64,000 nucleotides of DNA, from assembly GCA_022749755.1 (NCBI GenBank), contig CM040450.1:6996913-7060912 (forward strand), written 5' to 3'. Of this stretch, positions 1-13,390 are shown piece after piece; position 1 is the first letter of the stretch, and every line of letters starts with the position of its first letter. Under the pieces are notes generated by a model, which saw only the letters and a list, made by a program, of their open reading frames with translations, was not told where the DNA came from and did no database searches. The position numbers and the translations under genes were made by a program. This DNA is from Azadirachta indica. Lineage: Eukaryota; Streptophyta; Magnoliopsida; Sapindales; Meliaceae.

Positions 1-1243
1 GTAAATTTTAAATTGAATTTTTTAGTGCCAAAAATTTAACATCAAATTTATATCAAATGATTGCTCAAATAGTAATAATAATAGTATCATTACATTAAGC
101 ATTTAATAAGGATTTCAATAATATTTATAATGACCTCTACAAATAATAATTGGCTATGATTGGAGGTGATGACAAAGAATGGATGACAATGGCTTTAGTG
201 TTTGACATGAATTATTTAATTAATCATAAAAAATAATAATTTTTATCTTTAATAGCAATAGATTATAATGGTAAATTAGTAAAATTTATTAAATGCAATC
301 TTAACTGTTTTTAAATATATCATGTGTCAATGAATTATTAAAACTTAAGGAGGGAAGTGACTAGGAAGGGATCCTTATCCATCTCTAATATGCTTTAATT
401 ATAGTTTAGTCTATAACCTTAACAAGAATTGTTAATTTTAAGAAAAAAAATAATTTTACCCTTACAGAACTAAAAAATTGTTCATGTATAAAAATAATTT
501 TACAAACATATTTGAGTATTTTGATCTTGCTAACCAATATTTAATTTGCTTCTTTATTGAACCAAAACTGAGTATTATTAGATGATATTTTTAGAGACAT
601 TGAGAGATAATTCATGTAAGAAAAGGAAAGTTAGAGCCATGAGAAAATAATTGTTAAAGATTGTTGAGAAGAAAAATAGACAAAAATAAAAGAAAAGTAG
701 AAATTAAGCTTTGAATGTTGGTGTAAATTATAAAATTAAACTAAGGTTGTGTTTCTTGAAAGAATTGAGAGGAGAATAAAAAGAAGTTGAAGCGGAAATG
801 AGGATTGAATTATTTGGTTGTTCAAAAGAGAATGGAAGATGATTCTTTAGGAATTGTTATTCCCTTAAATGGGAGAATTATGATTGTAACGAGTTTTTTT
901 CTCTACCCTTTTCTACATTTTTTTTTTTAAGATAACTTGATTTTAAATTAATTATTTAAAATAAATTATCATAAATAATATTTTAATTATTTATAATTTT
1001 AAAATATTAAAAATTACTTAAATATTAGTTTATAATAATTATTATAACGTTTATTTTAGTTTCTAAATTCAATATCGTCATGTCATAAATGTATTTAGAA
1101 GTTAAATTTATAGTTATTAATAATGTAATGTTTATTTGTTTTCCTAAATTCAATATAATCTTATTATAATTATATTTATTATTATTTTTATCTATCGTTC
1201 TTATTATGTATACAACACATTTTTTTTTCTCTATATCAATTTA
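1..1243. other. AT-rich intergenic DNA, no gene seen
   Basis: No reading frame with recognisable protein similarity on either strand. The stretch is very AT-rich with homopolymer runs, for example the T-run near 919. I see no structure I can name. Confidence 0.6.
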
Positions 1244-1254
1244 TTAATTTTTAA

Positions 1255-3124
1255 GGGAAATTAACACATCCCCAAAGTTTGGCCTTTTAACACCTAAAAC
1301 AAATGTTTGGAAAGGAAATATATACGTTTCCTGAAACTATTTAACTTAATCCAATTATAATAAAAAGTTTTAATTGTCCATCATTTTTTAATTTTTGAAT
1401 AAGACAAAAGTTGTATTGTAATTATTTATAATTTTATAGGCAATTTTAACTTTATTCACTAATTTATTAATAATCTTCACAAATAACTTTAATTTTTTAA
1501 AAATAATCAGTAGTGTCCTTAAAAATACTAATATGACACATTTATCCTTACTGTTGTTAATACTTTACATGCAAAGACAAAATTGACCATGTACGGTAAA
1601 AAATAAAATTTACTCCATATATAATTAATAATTTATGTTTTTTGAGAAAAATAAAGTACTTATATATATTAAAATTAATTTGAATTTTTTCTCTTAAAAA
1701 AGTAAATAAAATAAACTTGAATTAAATTATATATCAAAATAAATCATACATAAATTATTATTAATTAATTAATTAAAGATAGTTAATTAATTGAGATTAC
1801 TATTATATCATATATTGAGTATATTTAAATTTTTTACCTTTTTTATATATCAAATATCAAATTATTAATTAGCACTTTTATAAATATCAATTTATTTATT
1901 ATTTTTAATTAGGTAGTTAATTAAATAATTAATTTATATATGGTTATTTTGAAATATAATTTAATTCAAGTTTGTTTATTTATTTTTAAAAGAAAATTGT
2001 AATTAAATAATTTATTTTTCTCAATAAAATATAAATTATTAATTATATATATAGAGTAAACTTTTTTTTTACTACATAGGGTTATTTCTGTTTTTGCATC
2101 TAGAGTATTAACAACAATAAAAATAAAAAATAAATGTATTATTTTAATATTTTTAGAGATAACAATAATTATTTTTAAAGGTTAAAATTATTTGTAAAAA
2201 TTATCAATAAATTAGTAAATAAACTTAAAAATTACCCTATTTATATTATGGTACTAACGAGGCAACAAGTGTTCTTTTGCATATTATAAAAAGAAAAAGT
2301 AAGAAAAAGCACAAAGGAAGCAAAAAAGTACTCACTTTCCCGTCTTGTTAGTATCAATAATTATTCTGTTCTTCGAAAGCTATTATTGTATTAATAACAC
2401 CTGAAAAGTGTAATTAACTTGCGTGAAAAATAATGGAAAAAAATTTATTGGTGCAATTAAAAAATTCAACCAATTTAATCAGAAAATCATGTATGAGACA
2501 GTTTGGTAAATTCAAATAGTCATGCATCATCTAGACACTTTATTCAATTATGTCAGTTCAAAAATGAAGCACCAAAGCATAGTAGCCAATGTGTCTAATG
2601 AGAAGAGAAAGTCCAAAACAGCATCATCCAATGAGTTCTATATTTATCCCAAACCATCTTTTAACTTTTTTGTAGTAGCACCATTCAGAAAAATCAGACT
2701 CCAGTCTTCAAAAGTTGCCTAAAAGAGAAAAATAACTTAAATGTGTGAAATTTGGAAAAGTAAAACAAAATAAGAAAAAGGCTGCAATACCCTTTAAAAT
2801 CAAAATCAGACGCAAGTACTCACCTAATTCCTTATGTTTATATAACAAAATAATAAGACAAAAGTTGTGTTGTAGTTCCTTATGTTTATATTTTAAATTG
2901 TTCTATCTCTCTTTCTGTATATCATAATCTCTAGCCTATAATGTTCGAGGAAACACAAAAGCGGAAAGTGGTATCATGATTTTATGATAATACCCCTAAA
3001 TTAAACAGCAACATAATAGACTTGGATAGCTTTAGCCTTTAGGGGAGGTATGTGTTACTTTCTCTGAACATTTTCTCTAAATATTAACAAGCTAAACTTT
3101 ACGGGAGGTATGTGTCAATGGCCC
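1255..3124. mobile_element. Mutator-like non-autonomous TIR element with 11-bp target duplication
   Basis: The left end (GGGAAATTAACACATCC...) and the reverse complement of the right end (GGGCCATTGACACATACC...) are related inverted repeats of roughly 80-100 bp, imperfect but with several shared blocks. The element is flanked by identical 11-bp direct repeats TTAATTTTTAA at 1244-1254 and 3125-3135. Target duplications of 9-11 bp are typical of Mutator-like elements (MULEs). No transposase is visible; the two short ORFs near 2522-2927 have no recognisable content. A near-palindromic fold-back lies inside. The right-end motif (ggaggtatgtgt) also occurs near 28180, so the family is dispersed. Confidence 0.75.
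1439..2237. repeat. Fold-back (hairpin-forming) element nested in the MULE-like element
   Basis: The arm 1439 to about 1830 matches the reverse complement of about 1850-2237 along almost its whole length (ends GGCAATTTTAAC and ...AAAAATTACCC). Small indels interrupt the match, and a short AT-rich centre separates the arms. The transcript of either strand could fold into a hairpin with arms of about 390 nt. No ORF is present. It could be a MITE or the ends of a deleted transposon. TATTTATA occurs close to both ends but not at the same offset, so I do not claim a target duplication. Confidence 0.7.
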
Positions 3125-3144
3125 TTAATTTTTAATTTTTTTAT

Positions 3145-4322
3145 GGGGTTTTAATACATACCTCCGCTGAAGTTTCAGATTTTAACACTTAAATAAAAAG
3201 TTTAAGGAAAGATACACTTACGTCCCCTAAATTATTAGTTGATCATCTAATTTTATTTATATGACTATAATATCCTTAATTACTTCAAAGTAAAGTATAA
3301 GAAATTTAATTTGTATGTAATCAAAAATAATTTTAATTTATATTTATTTAAAAATTAGAAATTTAATTAATGACAATTTAATTTGTGATTTTAACACTTA
3401 AATGAAAATTTTAAGAAAAGACACACTTACCTCCCTTGGACTATCAATTAACCATGTATTTTCACTTAAAATGACTATAATACCCTTAATTGATTCAAAA
3501 TAAAGTTTAAAAAACTCAATTTTAATTTATTTGATGTTCAAAAAATTAAAATAATTAAAATTTTGATTAATGACAATTATAATTTATATTCACTAAATAT
3601 TTATTTAAATTAAAAATTTATTTAATGATATTTAAAATTAGCAATTTAGTCATGTTGATTTTTTTTTATTTTTTCGTCATTGCATAGTTTCATCAAATTT
3701 TTTGTGTAAACCCAAAAGTTTACATTTGTTTTACGAGTCATAAAATTAATATTGAAATGTAGATTTAATATGAATGTGTATGACATAAATCTTATATTAA
3801 AGTATTTTTATAAAAAGAGTGAGATTGATAAGATTATGAAATTGTTTAGTGAAATAAAAAAAATATAGTTTATTATTGGAGAATTTGTAAAAGAGGAGAG
3901 TAAGAAAGGCGGCGACTTTGTATATTGGGATTTGAGATTTGGATAAATATAATATATGAATAAAAATTAAATTCCTATTTTAAGTAAATATTCAATAAAT
4001 GTAAACTAAAATTATCAAGTTAAATTATCATTAATTAAATTCTTAATTTCAATAAATATTAAATACACATAAACTAAATTGTTAAATTAAATTGTCATTA
4101 ATTAAATTTCTAATTTTTAAATAAATATAAATTAAAAATATTTTTGATTACATACAAATTGAACTCCTTATACTTTACTTTGAAACAATTAAGGGTATTA
4201 TAGTCATATAAATAAAATTGGGTAGTCAACTAATGGTCTAGAGGATATAAGTGTGTTTTTCCTTAAATCTTTCATTTAAGTGTTAAAATCTGAAACTTCA
4301 GGAAAATTATGTGTTAAAACCC
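3145..4322. mobile_element. Second Mutator-like TIR element, adjacent to the first
   Basis: Inverted repeats of about 240 bp: 3145 to about 3390 matches the reverse complement of about 4085-4322, including long blocks such as gaagtttcagattttaacac. Flanks are poly-T target duplications, tttttttat at 3136-3144 and the same string at the end of a slightly longer T run at 4323-4333. A second, partial copy of the TIR lies just inside the left end (about 3389-3520), giving a tandem TIR segment on that side only. No transposase ORF remains. The end sequence is related to that of the element at 1255-3124. Confidence 0.72.
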
Positions 4323-4333
4323 TTTTTTTTTAT

Positions 4334-7300
4334 ACTTCATATTTGCTGGATATACTACTAATTATATTTTATTAGATAATTGTGATTTTAATATGCGGGC
4401 TAATTATGCAGTGAATTATAATTAATCTTATTGTTATTATTTTTTATCTATTTTAAAATTTCAAATGATAACATAAAGATTAAACATTTAATTTAAGATT
4501 TGTTCTATAGGTTTGTAACTCTACCCACAAGTGTAGTTTGGATGGTTTGAGGCATGCTTTAGGTTTCTACGCTATTTTGATTTAAATAATAATAAAAAGT
4601 AAAGATTTTGTGTTTTAGATAATGTTGATAACAGATTTTGTTATCTATCTAATGTCAATGAGTGAATATTTTAGATTGTAGAAAAAAGTCCTACTTTTTT
4701 CTCTTTTCGTTTTATATATACTTATTTTTCCTTCACCTCCTAGGAATTCTAATTTTAATAAAATTTTAAAGGATAATGCCTCATACATTCTCCTTATTTG
4801 CGTAATATCCCATCACCACATTTTGTTTTTAAAAATACCCATCACCTTCCTTCATGTTACTTCATTTACTGAAAATGTTAGTGATATGAGGATAATAAAG
4901 TAATTTACTCATAAAAAATAATATGATTTTCTTTTGTAATTTATAAATAATAAAAAATTATTTTATTAATAATAAAAATATAATTTAATATTAAAAATTA
5001 CAATTACAATCTAAAATATTATAATTATAGTAAATTTTGTCTTTTACTATTATAAAAATGAAAAAATTATTACTACTAAAAAAATAGATATTATTGACGT
5101 CGAATTAGTGTCAATGATATACTTTATTGACACACCTTTAAGGTAACGTAGTAGTTCCAGTCAGTAATTTCTGACACTAAATAGAGTAGTACGGTAAAAA
5201 TATAAGTGTTTAGTGTGCCAAATATATCAATAGCATATTAAAACTATAGTATCAAAACTTTATGTTATTAAAAAGATATCTATAATTTTTGATTCCATAG
5301 TATTTAAAAACAATATTTATAATATTAAAGTAGGTTCAAATTTGTATGATATTACTAGTTATTTGCTGATACAATATTAGTATCAACCAATAATTTTTAT
5401 ATTAAAAAATAAAAATTTGCTTGTATTGTTAATAATAATGACTCTGTTTTGTTTTTCAATTTAAAAATTATTGATATCAATATATAATATCAATACTCAT
5501 AATATCATTTTTAATACCAATATACAATATCAATACAAGTTATAAGTATTCAACAATAAAATACTACGTTAATAGCAATATATACACTATAATTTACAAA
5601 CATTTATTAATAAAATACCTTAATATCGCAATCTTTATCAATAACATAAGTATCGGATATGATCGGTTGTACATAAGTTAACAACAATACATAGATGATT
5701 TATTTTAAAAAAATTAAAATCCTAAAATGCTAAATTATCAAGTGCAGTATATGACCAACATTTCTAACAATCATATTCAGTGCAATACATATTAACATTT
5801 CATTTGCTAACTTCATCAATTGCCAACGATAACTACAATACCAACTTATCAACTACAGAGCTATCAATTCACCAATTCACCAATTCACAAATTTACAAAC
5901 CAACCTCATCCAAAGTGTAAATCAACCTAATCAGTGACCTAATAGCTATCCTTTAGTCCCTTCAAACTTCTTCACTTTTAGGCACAAAAGTAACAAAGTA
6001 TTTCATCGAGCACCAATTACTAATGAAAAAATACAACAATTTATAAAACTTAAACAGAATATATCTCTTGTTCATTACTAGTAATCAGCTCTGCAACATA
6101 TGAAACCCATTTTTCACGGACTTTTGTGATATCATCTTCAATATATTCATTGACTTCTTTGAACTTCAACACAATATACAATATAAAAAATTTTAATTAA
6201 ATACTAACATAAGAAATTTACTTAATTTTCAAAAACTAAAATACTAACTTAATATAAAAGCTAAAATTCACATTATCTTTTAGGATGTTAACATCCCTCA
6301 CTATGTCTTACATGTACTTCATCACAAAATACCAACATTCAACACTACTAGGTTGTTTTGGACACTACAAATTGCACAACAGTCAGTATACTGACCAAAA
6401 TGCTAAATAAATTTCATACTATAAGTTTGATTCATTTATCTTGATTGCAATTCATTATAAATTCACCTTTTTAGATATTTTTTGGCTCGCAAAAATTTTA
6501 TACCCACTGAATAATAATTACTAACTAGTCAAAAAACTTGTAACATAAAATATGACCATCCATGTAATCAATTAATGTAAATAAGTTCAGAGTTTAGAAA
6601 CTATACTTAGCCACAATGTCTTGGATTTCGTCAGATGATTTGCCACCTAGTGAATATAGATAATATACAATGAATGTTAACAAATTGATTGCCAATAATA
6701 CTTAATGATTATTACAAAAAGATAATACAGTATGTCATCAGTAGCTCATTAATTAAAAAGTATATCAACATTTGAATTTTTTAGATTAAAGAGGCATCAT
6801 ACCCTGGGTTGTAAGGCATTAATGTAATTTAGCCTGGTTGTGCATTAGCTAGACTTTAAGAAATGTAATGGGATCTGTCAATTTGACTTTTGGTGGCATT
6901 AATGCGACCACCACTGGATTGTTTGGTAAGATTGACAAAGCGAATTGGAAAGCCAAATACATCATCAACCATCTTATCTTGTAAGTGCCTGCAATGATAA
7001 ATGAACGTAGTTTTAGCTATTTATAATGATGATGCAATATAATAACTTTTACAGTGCATTATTTGCTCACTAATTTAAAAGTTCTACCTTAGTTTCCTTG
7101 CCTTAGAATTTGGTTATGAATCTGTTGTGCTTGGCCAAGTAGACTATTTGGCTAAGATATACTTTGGTATAATATTACATCTGTCTCATATTTGGTCATT
7201 TGTGATATTTTCATGGAAGTTAGGGAGCTTTAATGCCAAATTTTGTGGATATTAAACAACAATTGGAAGATGCTATGTGAAACCCACCTGACTTGGGATT

Positions 7301-7883
7301 TCCATATTCAACCCTAGGCATAAAAATGGGAGATTCTCTTTTTCATTGTATCTAATTGTCTACAATGTTGCAGAGAAGTTCTCTTTATATTTTTATTTTA
7401 TATGTTTTTCAATGTACTTAGGTTCAGAATTAAAATTCTGGTCAAACCATTATTAATATGTCAGATCAAGTGTTGTTTTATGTGGTTTACCATTAAATCA
7501 TAAAATCAATGGTGGAACGCTTTTTGGCTTGCTAGGAAATTGATTTTCTTCTTGGTTGTATAAAAGTTACTTGCTTTTTGAGTTGTTCCTTTTGGTCCTT
7601 ACTTATCGATAAAGGTTGCATTTTTCTTAACACCCTTCCACAAAGGTTCTAAATTTCCTTGTAGAATCTTCTTGTAAATATTATCCCCTTTCCCCTTCTT
7701 TTGAACATTTGATAAGAATTGATACTCCAATTTAGAGATCTAGATTGGTATTTAGGTATTGTATACGTCAGCAGCACTCCTAAGGGCTTGATACTTTTTT
7801 AATACATTTTATAAGAAGTATTAAAATTTTACTTTTCATTTTACTAGAACTCCTAATTGTTTTTATATGGTTTTTTGTTTTAG
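4334..7883. other. AT-rich region with possible CACTA-type end and unassigned fragments
   Basis: No gene recognised. Near 5067 the string attactactaaaaaaatag, followed by repeated tgtcaatgata/attgacacac motifs, looks like a decayed CACTA-type 5' end. I could not find its partner. On the minus strand, short open stretches near 6080-6170, 6606-6690 and 6900-7000 have coding-like composition but match nothing I know. The 4766-4900 stretch resembles terminal repeats common in plant MULEs. The missing 5' exons of the PDCD2-like copy downstream were looked for here and not found. Confidence 0.4.
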
Positions 7884-9867
7884 TTTCACTCTGTAATTGG
7901 TGTGGCACCTGGAAAGGAGATAACGTCTGCAGTAGTCGTAGAAAAACTCATTATTGTTTCACTCTGTAGTCAGTTTTGACCAATTCTTAATTCTTTTTGT
8001 TGATGACCTATATCCTTGCTGATAGTGTAATCAATCCTTTCTGTCTTTTCTTCTTTTGGGTTTTCCAGGTCGTGCACTGACGATTAGATCATAAAATTGT
8101 CAATGGCTGAACCTTTCTTCTCCATCATTTGATTCTAACCCTGGAAATGGTGAAAATACTTCAGCTGAAAGGCAAAAAGGCTAGTAAAATAATAGCGTCC
8201 CAAGAGTGTTTAGATGAAATATTTCTAAACCTAGTTCTACATATGCTAGAATGTATATTGACATGATATATTTGCTAGTTTATAAGTTACGAAACTATCA
8301 CCATGTATACTTAAAAACATTGGTTATTAAACTTGTTGGAACTATTCACTAACCAGCCTGAGTATAATTATGGTGAAAGCGAGTTTCTGTTTTTGAGTTA
8401 GACTCTAGCTTTCAAATTTTTGTGCTTTGGATTGTAGATTTGCATGTGCTATGTTTATCTATACCTCAGTCTTCGTTGGATTGTTGTGGCTTTAGCTCAA
8501 TGAACTTTGTTCATAATGAGGGTTGTGCGAATTTAATTGCTGATTCAAATTTTGATCTCCATACAGTTGCAAGCAACAGTTAATGGCCAGAATATGAGAT
8601 GATCAATGAGGATGAAAGTGAAAATGACACAGAAATGTCAAAGGATAATGGACATACAAAATCATTGGTATCTAAGACAGGGGTGGATGATACAATGAAG
8701 TCATTGTTGGGCATTTTTGAGGTTTTGACTGCATTGCTAATATAACTAGAAGTTGCGAGTACTTGCTGAAACCTGTTGAGTGTTTGTCATTGATAAACAG
8801 GGAGATGGTGACCGGCAGAGTTGGGCAACTTTCCAAGAGCGTATAGACAAAGCCCTTGAACAAGTATTAAGGTAATGAGATACTTATTGCCTTGAAGGTT
8901 GCAAATTCACATACATATTACATAACATTTAGAAATGAAAATTCAGTTGCAGCCAATAATTCTGCAAGAGAACTTTGGTATAGTTAAAGCGAAATGAAGA
9001 TAAAATTTCTAATTTTAGTTGTGCAAGCAGTTGGGCCTGGCTACTCCATATGTTGTATGTGTTCTTCTGATGGCTATGGGTGCCTTCATATGGAGGATGC
9101 AATACGAGACCAAGGATGCCAAGTGGGTATTTGTATTGGCTTCTAGGCCTTCTTATTTTACACTAAATAAATACTCAGATGATGCAAATTTCTATTTACA
9201 TGCTCCTAAGTCTATGTAACCTGAGAAGAGACAGCCTTTGTATACTTGATATCAATAGCAAGCAATTGAAATATAAAGTTTATAAAGGTTAGAATTCGAA
9301 TTTCTATTTGTGGATGTCGGGCCAAATCAAATCTAAGAATTTTGAATATTTCTTTCTTGCATGACATACAAATATCATGTTGGTTAAATATACAAATGTC
9401 AGTGCTAATGTTAGTTGTGATATGCTGGTGATTTCTATAAATATGTGTCCTGTAGGATGATTTTTATTTTATCTTTTACAAAATTACAGGTATTGCAGAA
9501 ATGCCAGTGCTCAGGCTCTATGGCCTATATCATGTTGTCGGCCATCTAAAGCTGATATTCCTAAATGCAGCTACTGCAGTGGTCCTCGATGTTTTGAAAC
9601 TCAAATCTTTTCTGAAATTTAAACGGAAAAAAAGAAGGGAGAAAAAGGCCTTTGATGCCAAGCTGTCAATTGATGTTTAATTTTGTTCGGTGGTTTTAGG
9701 TATTTCCTCAGCTGCTTTATTACTTTAGCGTAAAGAATGATATGGACTCTATTGATTGGGCAACTATAGTTGTATACACCTGTGAAGCCTCTCGTGAGGC
9801 TAGTGTGAGTTACAAAGAGGAATTTGTTTGGGTTCAACATTCTTTGCAATCTGTTAATGTAGCTTGA
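7884..9867 (+). pseudogene. PDCD2: PDCD2-like (MYND zinc finger, PDCD2_C domain) pseudogene
   Basis: PDCD2/Tsr4 proteins act as chaperones in 40S ribosome biogenesis (family knowledge). Six exon-like pieces are recognisable, most behind an AG acceptor. 7884-7970 encodes a MYND finger start (LCNWCGTWKGD). 8069 to about 8110 continues it (VVH..). 8470-8721 contains WPEYEMINEDE. 8801-8871 contains WATFQERIDKA. 9490-9604 contains YCRNASAQ and SKADIPKCSYCSGP. 9700-9867 contains YYFSVKNDMDSIDWATIVVY and ends VQHSLQSVNVA. Lesions: TAG at 7967, TGA at 8078 where the family has Trp, TAA at 8581 just before WPEYE, a MYND Cys changed to Arg (CSSR), and a donor at 9605 reading AT instead of GT. The 5' part before the MYND finger was not found. 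Intron structure argues for a duplicated gene copy, not a processed retrocopy. Confidence 0.85.
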
Positions 9868-12800
9868 TGGCTAACTGTTTGCCATTGTTGTTGGGGAAGA
9901 GGGGTTCACACTTTGAAGAAGGAAGATTTTTCCTTCGTATAATTTTGTTTGGTTCATGTTTCGCTAGTAGATAGAATGAAAAGAGAAGTTGTATGTAGCT
10001 TGCCTCTCATTTTATCTGTCAATTTTGGTGTTGATACTGATTTTTACCATCAACTTACATAAGAAAAAACAAAGAAATTTGCAGGCAGAACAATTTGGGT
10101 CTTTATTATTTTTATGAATTTACGGCACAAAGCAAATAGTTGAGATCAAATTTAGATAGCAGTCTATTACCAGACCAAAATTGGCTAATGTAAAATAACA
10201 AGATGATATATTTTATGAGTAAAGCAGTCAAAGATCAAACATTAAAAAGCTCTGTGAATCTATTTTGGACTAGCAAATGAAGCTGTAAGCATAAACATGT
10301 GGCACTGCATTGGAAGAATAGCGTTGGGAAATTGAGAATTAATGAAACCGTGTTGGAGATGATGAAATATTAGTAGGTATATTTAATCACAAAATTGGGT
10401 TGAGAAGTAAATGCCTAAAAGAAGCTTTTACCCTCTCATTGAGAGAGGACTTAGAATAATTTCTCTCTTATATTTTGTGAAGATAAAATATGAGTTTCGA
10501 AGATTGGAACAGAGCATGGTTCAGGAAACACGACATTTGGAACACAAACCCGTAGACAAAGATTTCGATTTGGTGGAAAAGGTGATATTTGAAAGACAAA
10601 ATGATGTTAAAGGAGATTCATAGACAAGACACTGGTAACGTTCCCAAAAACAGTTATATTTGTGCCCAAGACAACCATATTCTTTAAAGTGCTGGCACTA
10701 ATAACTGGCAGCAGACTGCCAAATGCTAGGCCAGAGCCTGAAGAAGAAGACTGAAGGCCAACCACCGAATGCCAACTTTTTTGTGGTACTGGTAGGTTTG
10801 CAGTAGGAAATTCCATCCTCATCCCAACCACTCTTTGAAACTATAACAGCATAACCTGTGGGAATGTTGCTCTTCTCAATTCAAACTTGATCAGAAGAAT
10901 CTGGAGGGACACAAGAATAAATGTTCTGCTACACGAAGATACAAGATTAGGGTTTAATTTACTTTGCTCTGGATGTGTCTTGTATTTATGGATTCAAAAC
11001 GTATTGACATTTTGAAAGAATTAACCTGGGAAAACTACAGCGCAAGTGTCCTGAGATTCTGGTGGCGCATGAGCTGTTATGTTCCGAACTTGCACATTGC
11101 TGCTGTATTATGTGAAGACAATCATGGTATATTATCAATTCATCATTTCATTTAGAACCCTACCCTTCTAATCATGATTCAGAAATATGTAAAATGAGCC
11201 AACCCAAAGTACCTGCAATTTACAGGATGAATGTTCCAAGCAAGGGAATTTAAGAGCTTAAAAGCCTACACAGAAGAAAAAGCTTACAGATAATTAAAAG
11301 TGGAAATGAAGAGATATCATGTCTGTTTTCACCACGTCATGTAAGTTTTGTCCATTAATCACCTGGCACTCCTTTTATTGTTGTTTTGTACATTAAATAT
11401 GTTGGAATTCAAAGTAAAAAATTATTATTACAAAACAAATATTTTTGCAATATTTTATTTTGAAAAATATAGTAATAAATATTTTTAAATTTTTCTACTC
11501 AAATTAACATGATGTGAAAATTTTATACTCAGCATATTTCTATATTTTTAATATTTCTAATGAATAAATAAATAATTTTTTAAAGTTCTGGTGGTTAATA
11601 AATAGTTTTTAAGATTGATTTCGGAGAGAAAATTTGTGGATTTTAGTTTTTTTGTAAATTCAACTAATTAATTTTTATTACTAAGATTATGTGATTTAAA
11701 TAAATAAATTAATTTATATATTAAATTTTCTTTTTTGAGTTAAAAATTAATAACTAATTTTAACTTATATTAAATTCATTGTGATTTCTCCTTGATAAAA
11801 AAATAATAATAATAAGAAGAAGAGGAAGAGATGATGAAGAAGAAGAATAATGAAGGGAAAGAAATAGAGGACGATAAGGAATAAGAAAAAATAAATTAAT
11901 ATTTATAAAAATATAATTTTATCTTTTTATTTGTTAAAAATAAAGATAAAAAAATAAAAAATAGGTGTAGGAGTAATATGTAGCTTTTTATATAAATTTA
12001 GGATTACATTAAAGATTACTAATATTGTAAAGGTTAAATTAAAAAAATTTAGGATCAATAGTATATAGAAACCTATGTGACATTGACCGAAATAATTTAG
12101 GGTTAAGTGATGATTTTCAAAAAATTTAACAACCTTTTTATCCAATCGTGAGATTGATATTTTTTAAAATATTAGGGATTAAAATGAAATTACTAATATG
12201 TCGCTTATCTATCAAACAAATATTAACATGTTATTAGTCCTTTATGCTATGTGATACATTATATCTACTACAATTTATAATTTAACAAATATGTTAATTC
12301 CTTATTCATATAGTTTAGTAATTAATTTTTAAATGATTATTATTTAAATAATTTTAAATAAAATAAACAAATTATTGCATTGTACATTCGTTTACTTGTT
12401 GATCTAATATCATTGTGAGAATAATCGGGCAACTTAATTTTGAAGTATTATCGATCTCATTTCAAGCCCTTAAAAATGCTTACATCATGCAACAATTTAT
12501 TATATTATCTAAAATTAAAAATCTAACCGTGAAAAAATAGGGTTGAAAATCTAAAATCCTTAAAATATGTCTAATGTGTATTTTAATCTCAATATTTTAA
12601 AAATTATTTATATAACTTTAAATCCGTTTGATAGATCATATTAAAAATAAATATTGTCCTCATTTGCCATTGAAATTATAATTATATTTCTGTATAGATT
12701 GAAAATTTGGAATTTAACAATGCCGATAACAACATATTTTGAGTATGTCAACAGCACTAAATGAGAATTGAATAATTTCCTACACTAAAATGTGCATTCA

Positions 12801-13390
12801 ACAATATTTTAGAAACCCATTAATCCTGACATTAAAAATCGAGAACATAAATTAATACATAAAACAAATAAATAAATTTGAAATTGTTGTGAAAGAGTTA
12901 AGAAGAATTTATTTTACTATCTTTAACTATTTTTCAGTAAAAAAAACTAAGTTGCATAACATAATATAATTAAATTTATAGACATTTACTATAATTTTTA
13001 GAATTCTTATTATAAGCTTATTATTCTAATAAAAAAGACAATTATATTTTATATTTTCTTAAACTTCATTATATTACAAGCATTACACAATTTTTTAAAC
13101 TTCTTTATAATTATTAAATAAAAAACCCAAATTCCTCATGACCAATATCAGTTTAAATTTCATATCTCTTGTACCAATTCAAAAGATTTTACAAGTTAAA
13201 CTAACTAGTATCACATGTAATAATCACACATATCACAACACTTTTAACCCTAAAATTTACTAAATATCTTTATTCTATTATTGGAACTTACAACACTGTC
13301 AAATACAAATTTACTGAACAACTGTTTTTCTTAATGGCTAACTATTTCTTAAACACAACAACAAAAGATCATTGGCAATCACAACTGGTC
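9868..13390. other. Intergenic region, no recognised gene
   Basis: The segment 10.4-11.3 kb has more balanced composition than its surroundings. It holds short ORFs of 60-75 codons on both strands (for example 10411-10623 + and 10607-10831 -), none with a recognisable family. It may be UTR or decayed exons next to the PDCD2-like copy. A polypurine tract rich in agaagaag lies at about 11808-11880. From 11.4 to 13.4 kb the DNA is AT-rich with nothing I can name. Confidence 0.4.

Noticed and set aside
10411..11155. Short ORFs of 60-75 codons on both strands
   Set aside because: No recognisable domain, no splice context and no conservation that I can see. Kept only as an intergenic note.
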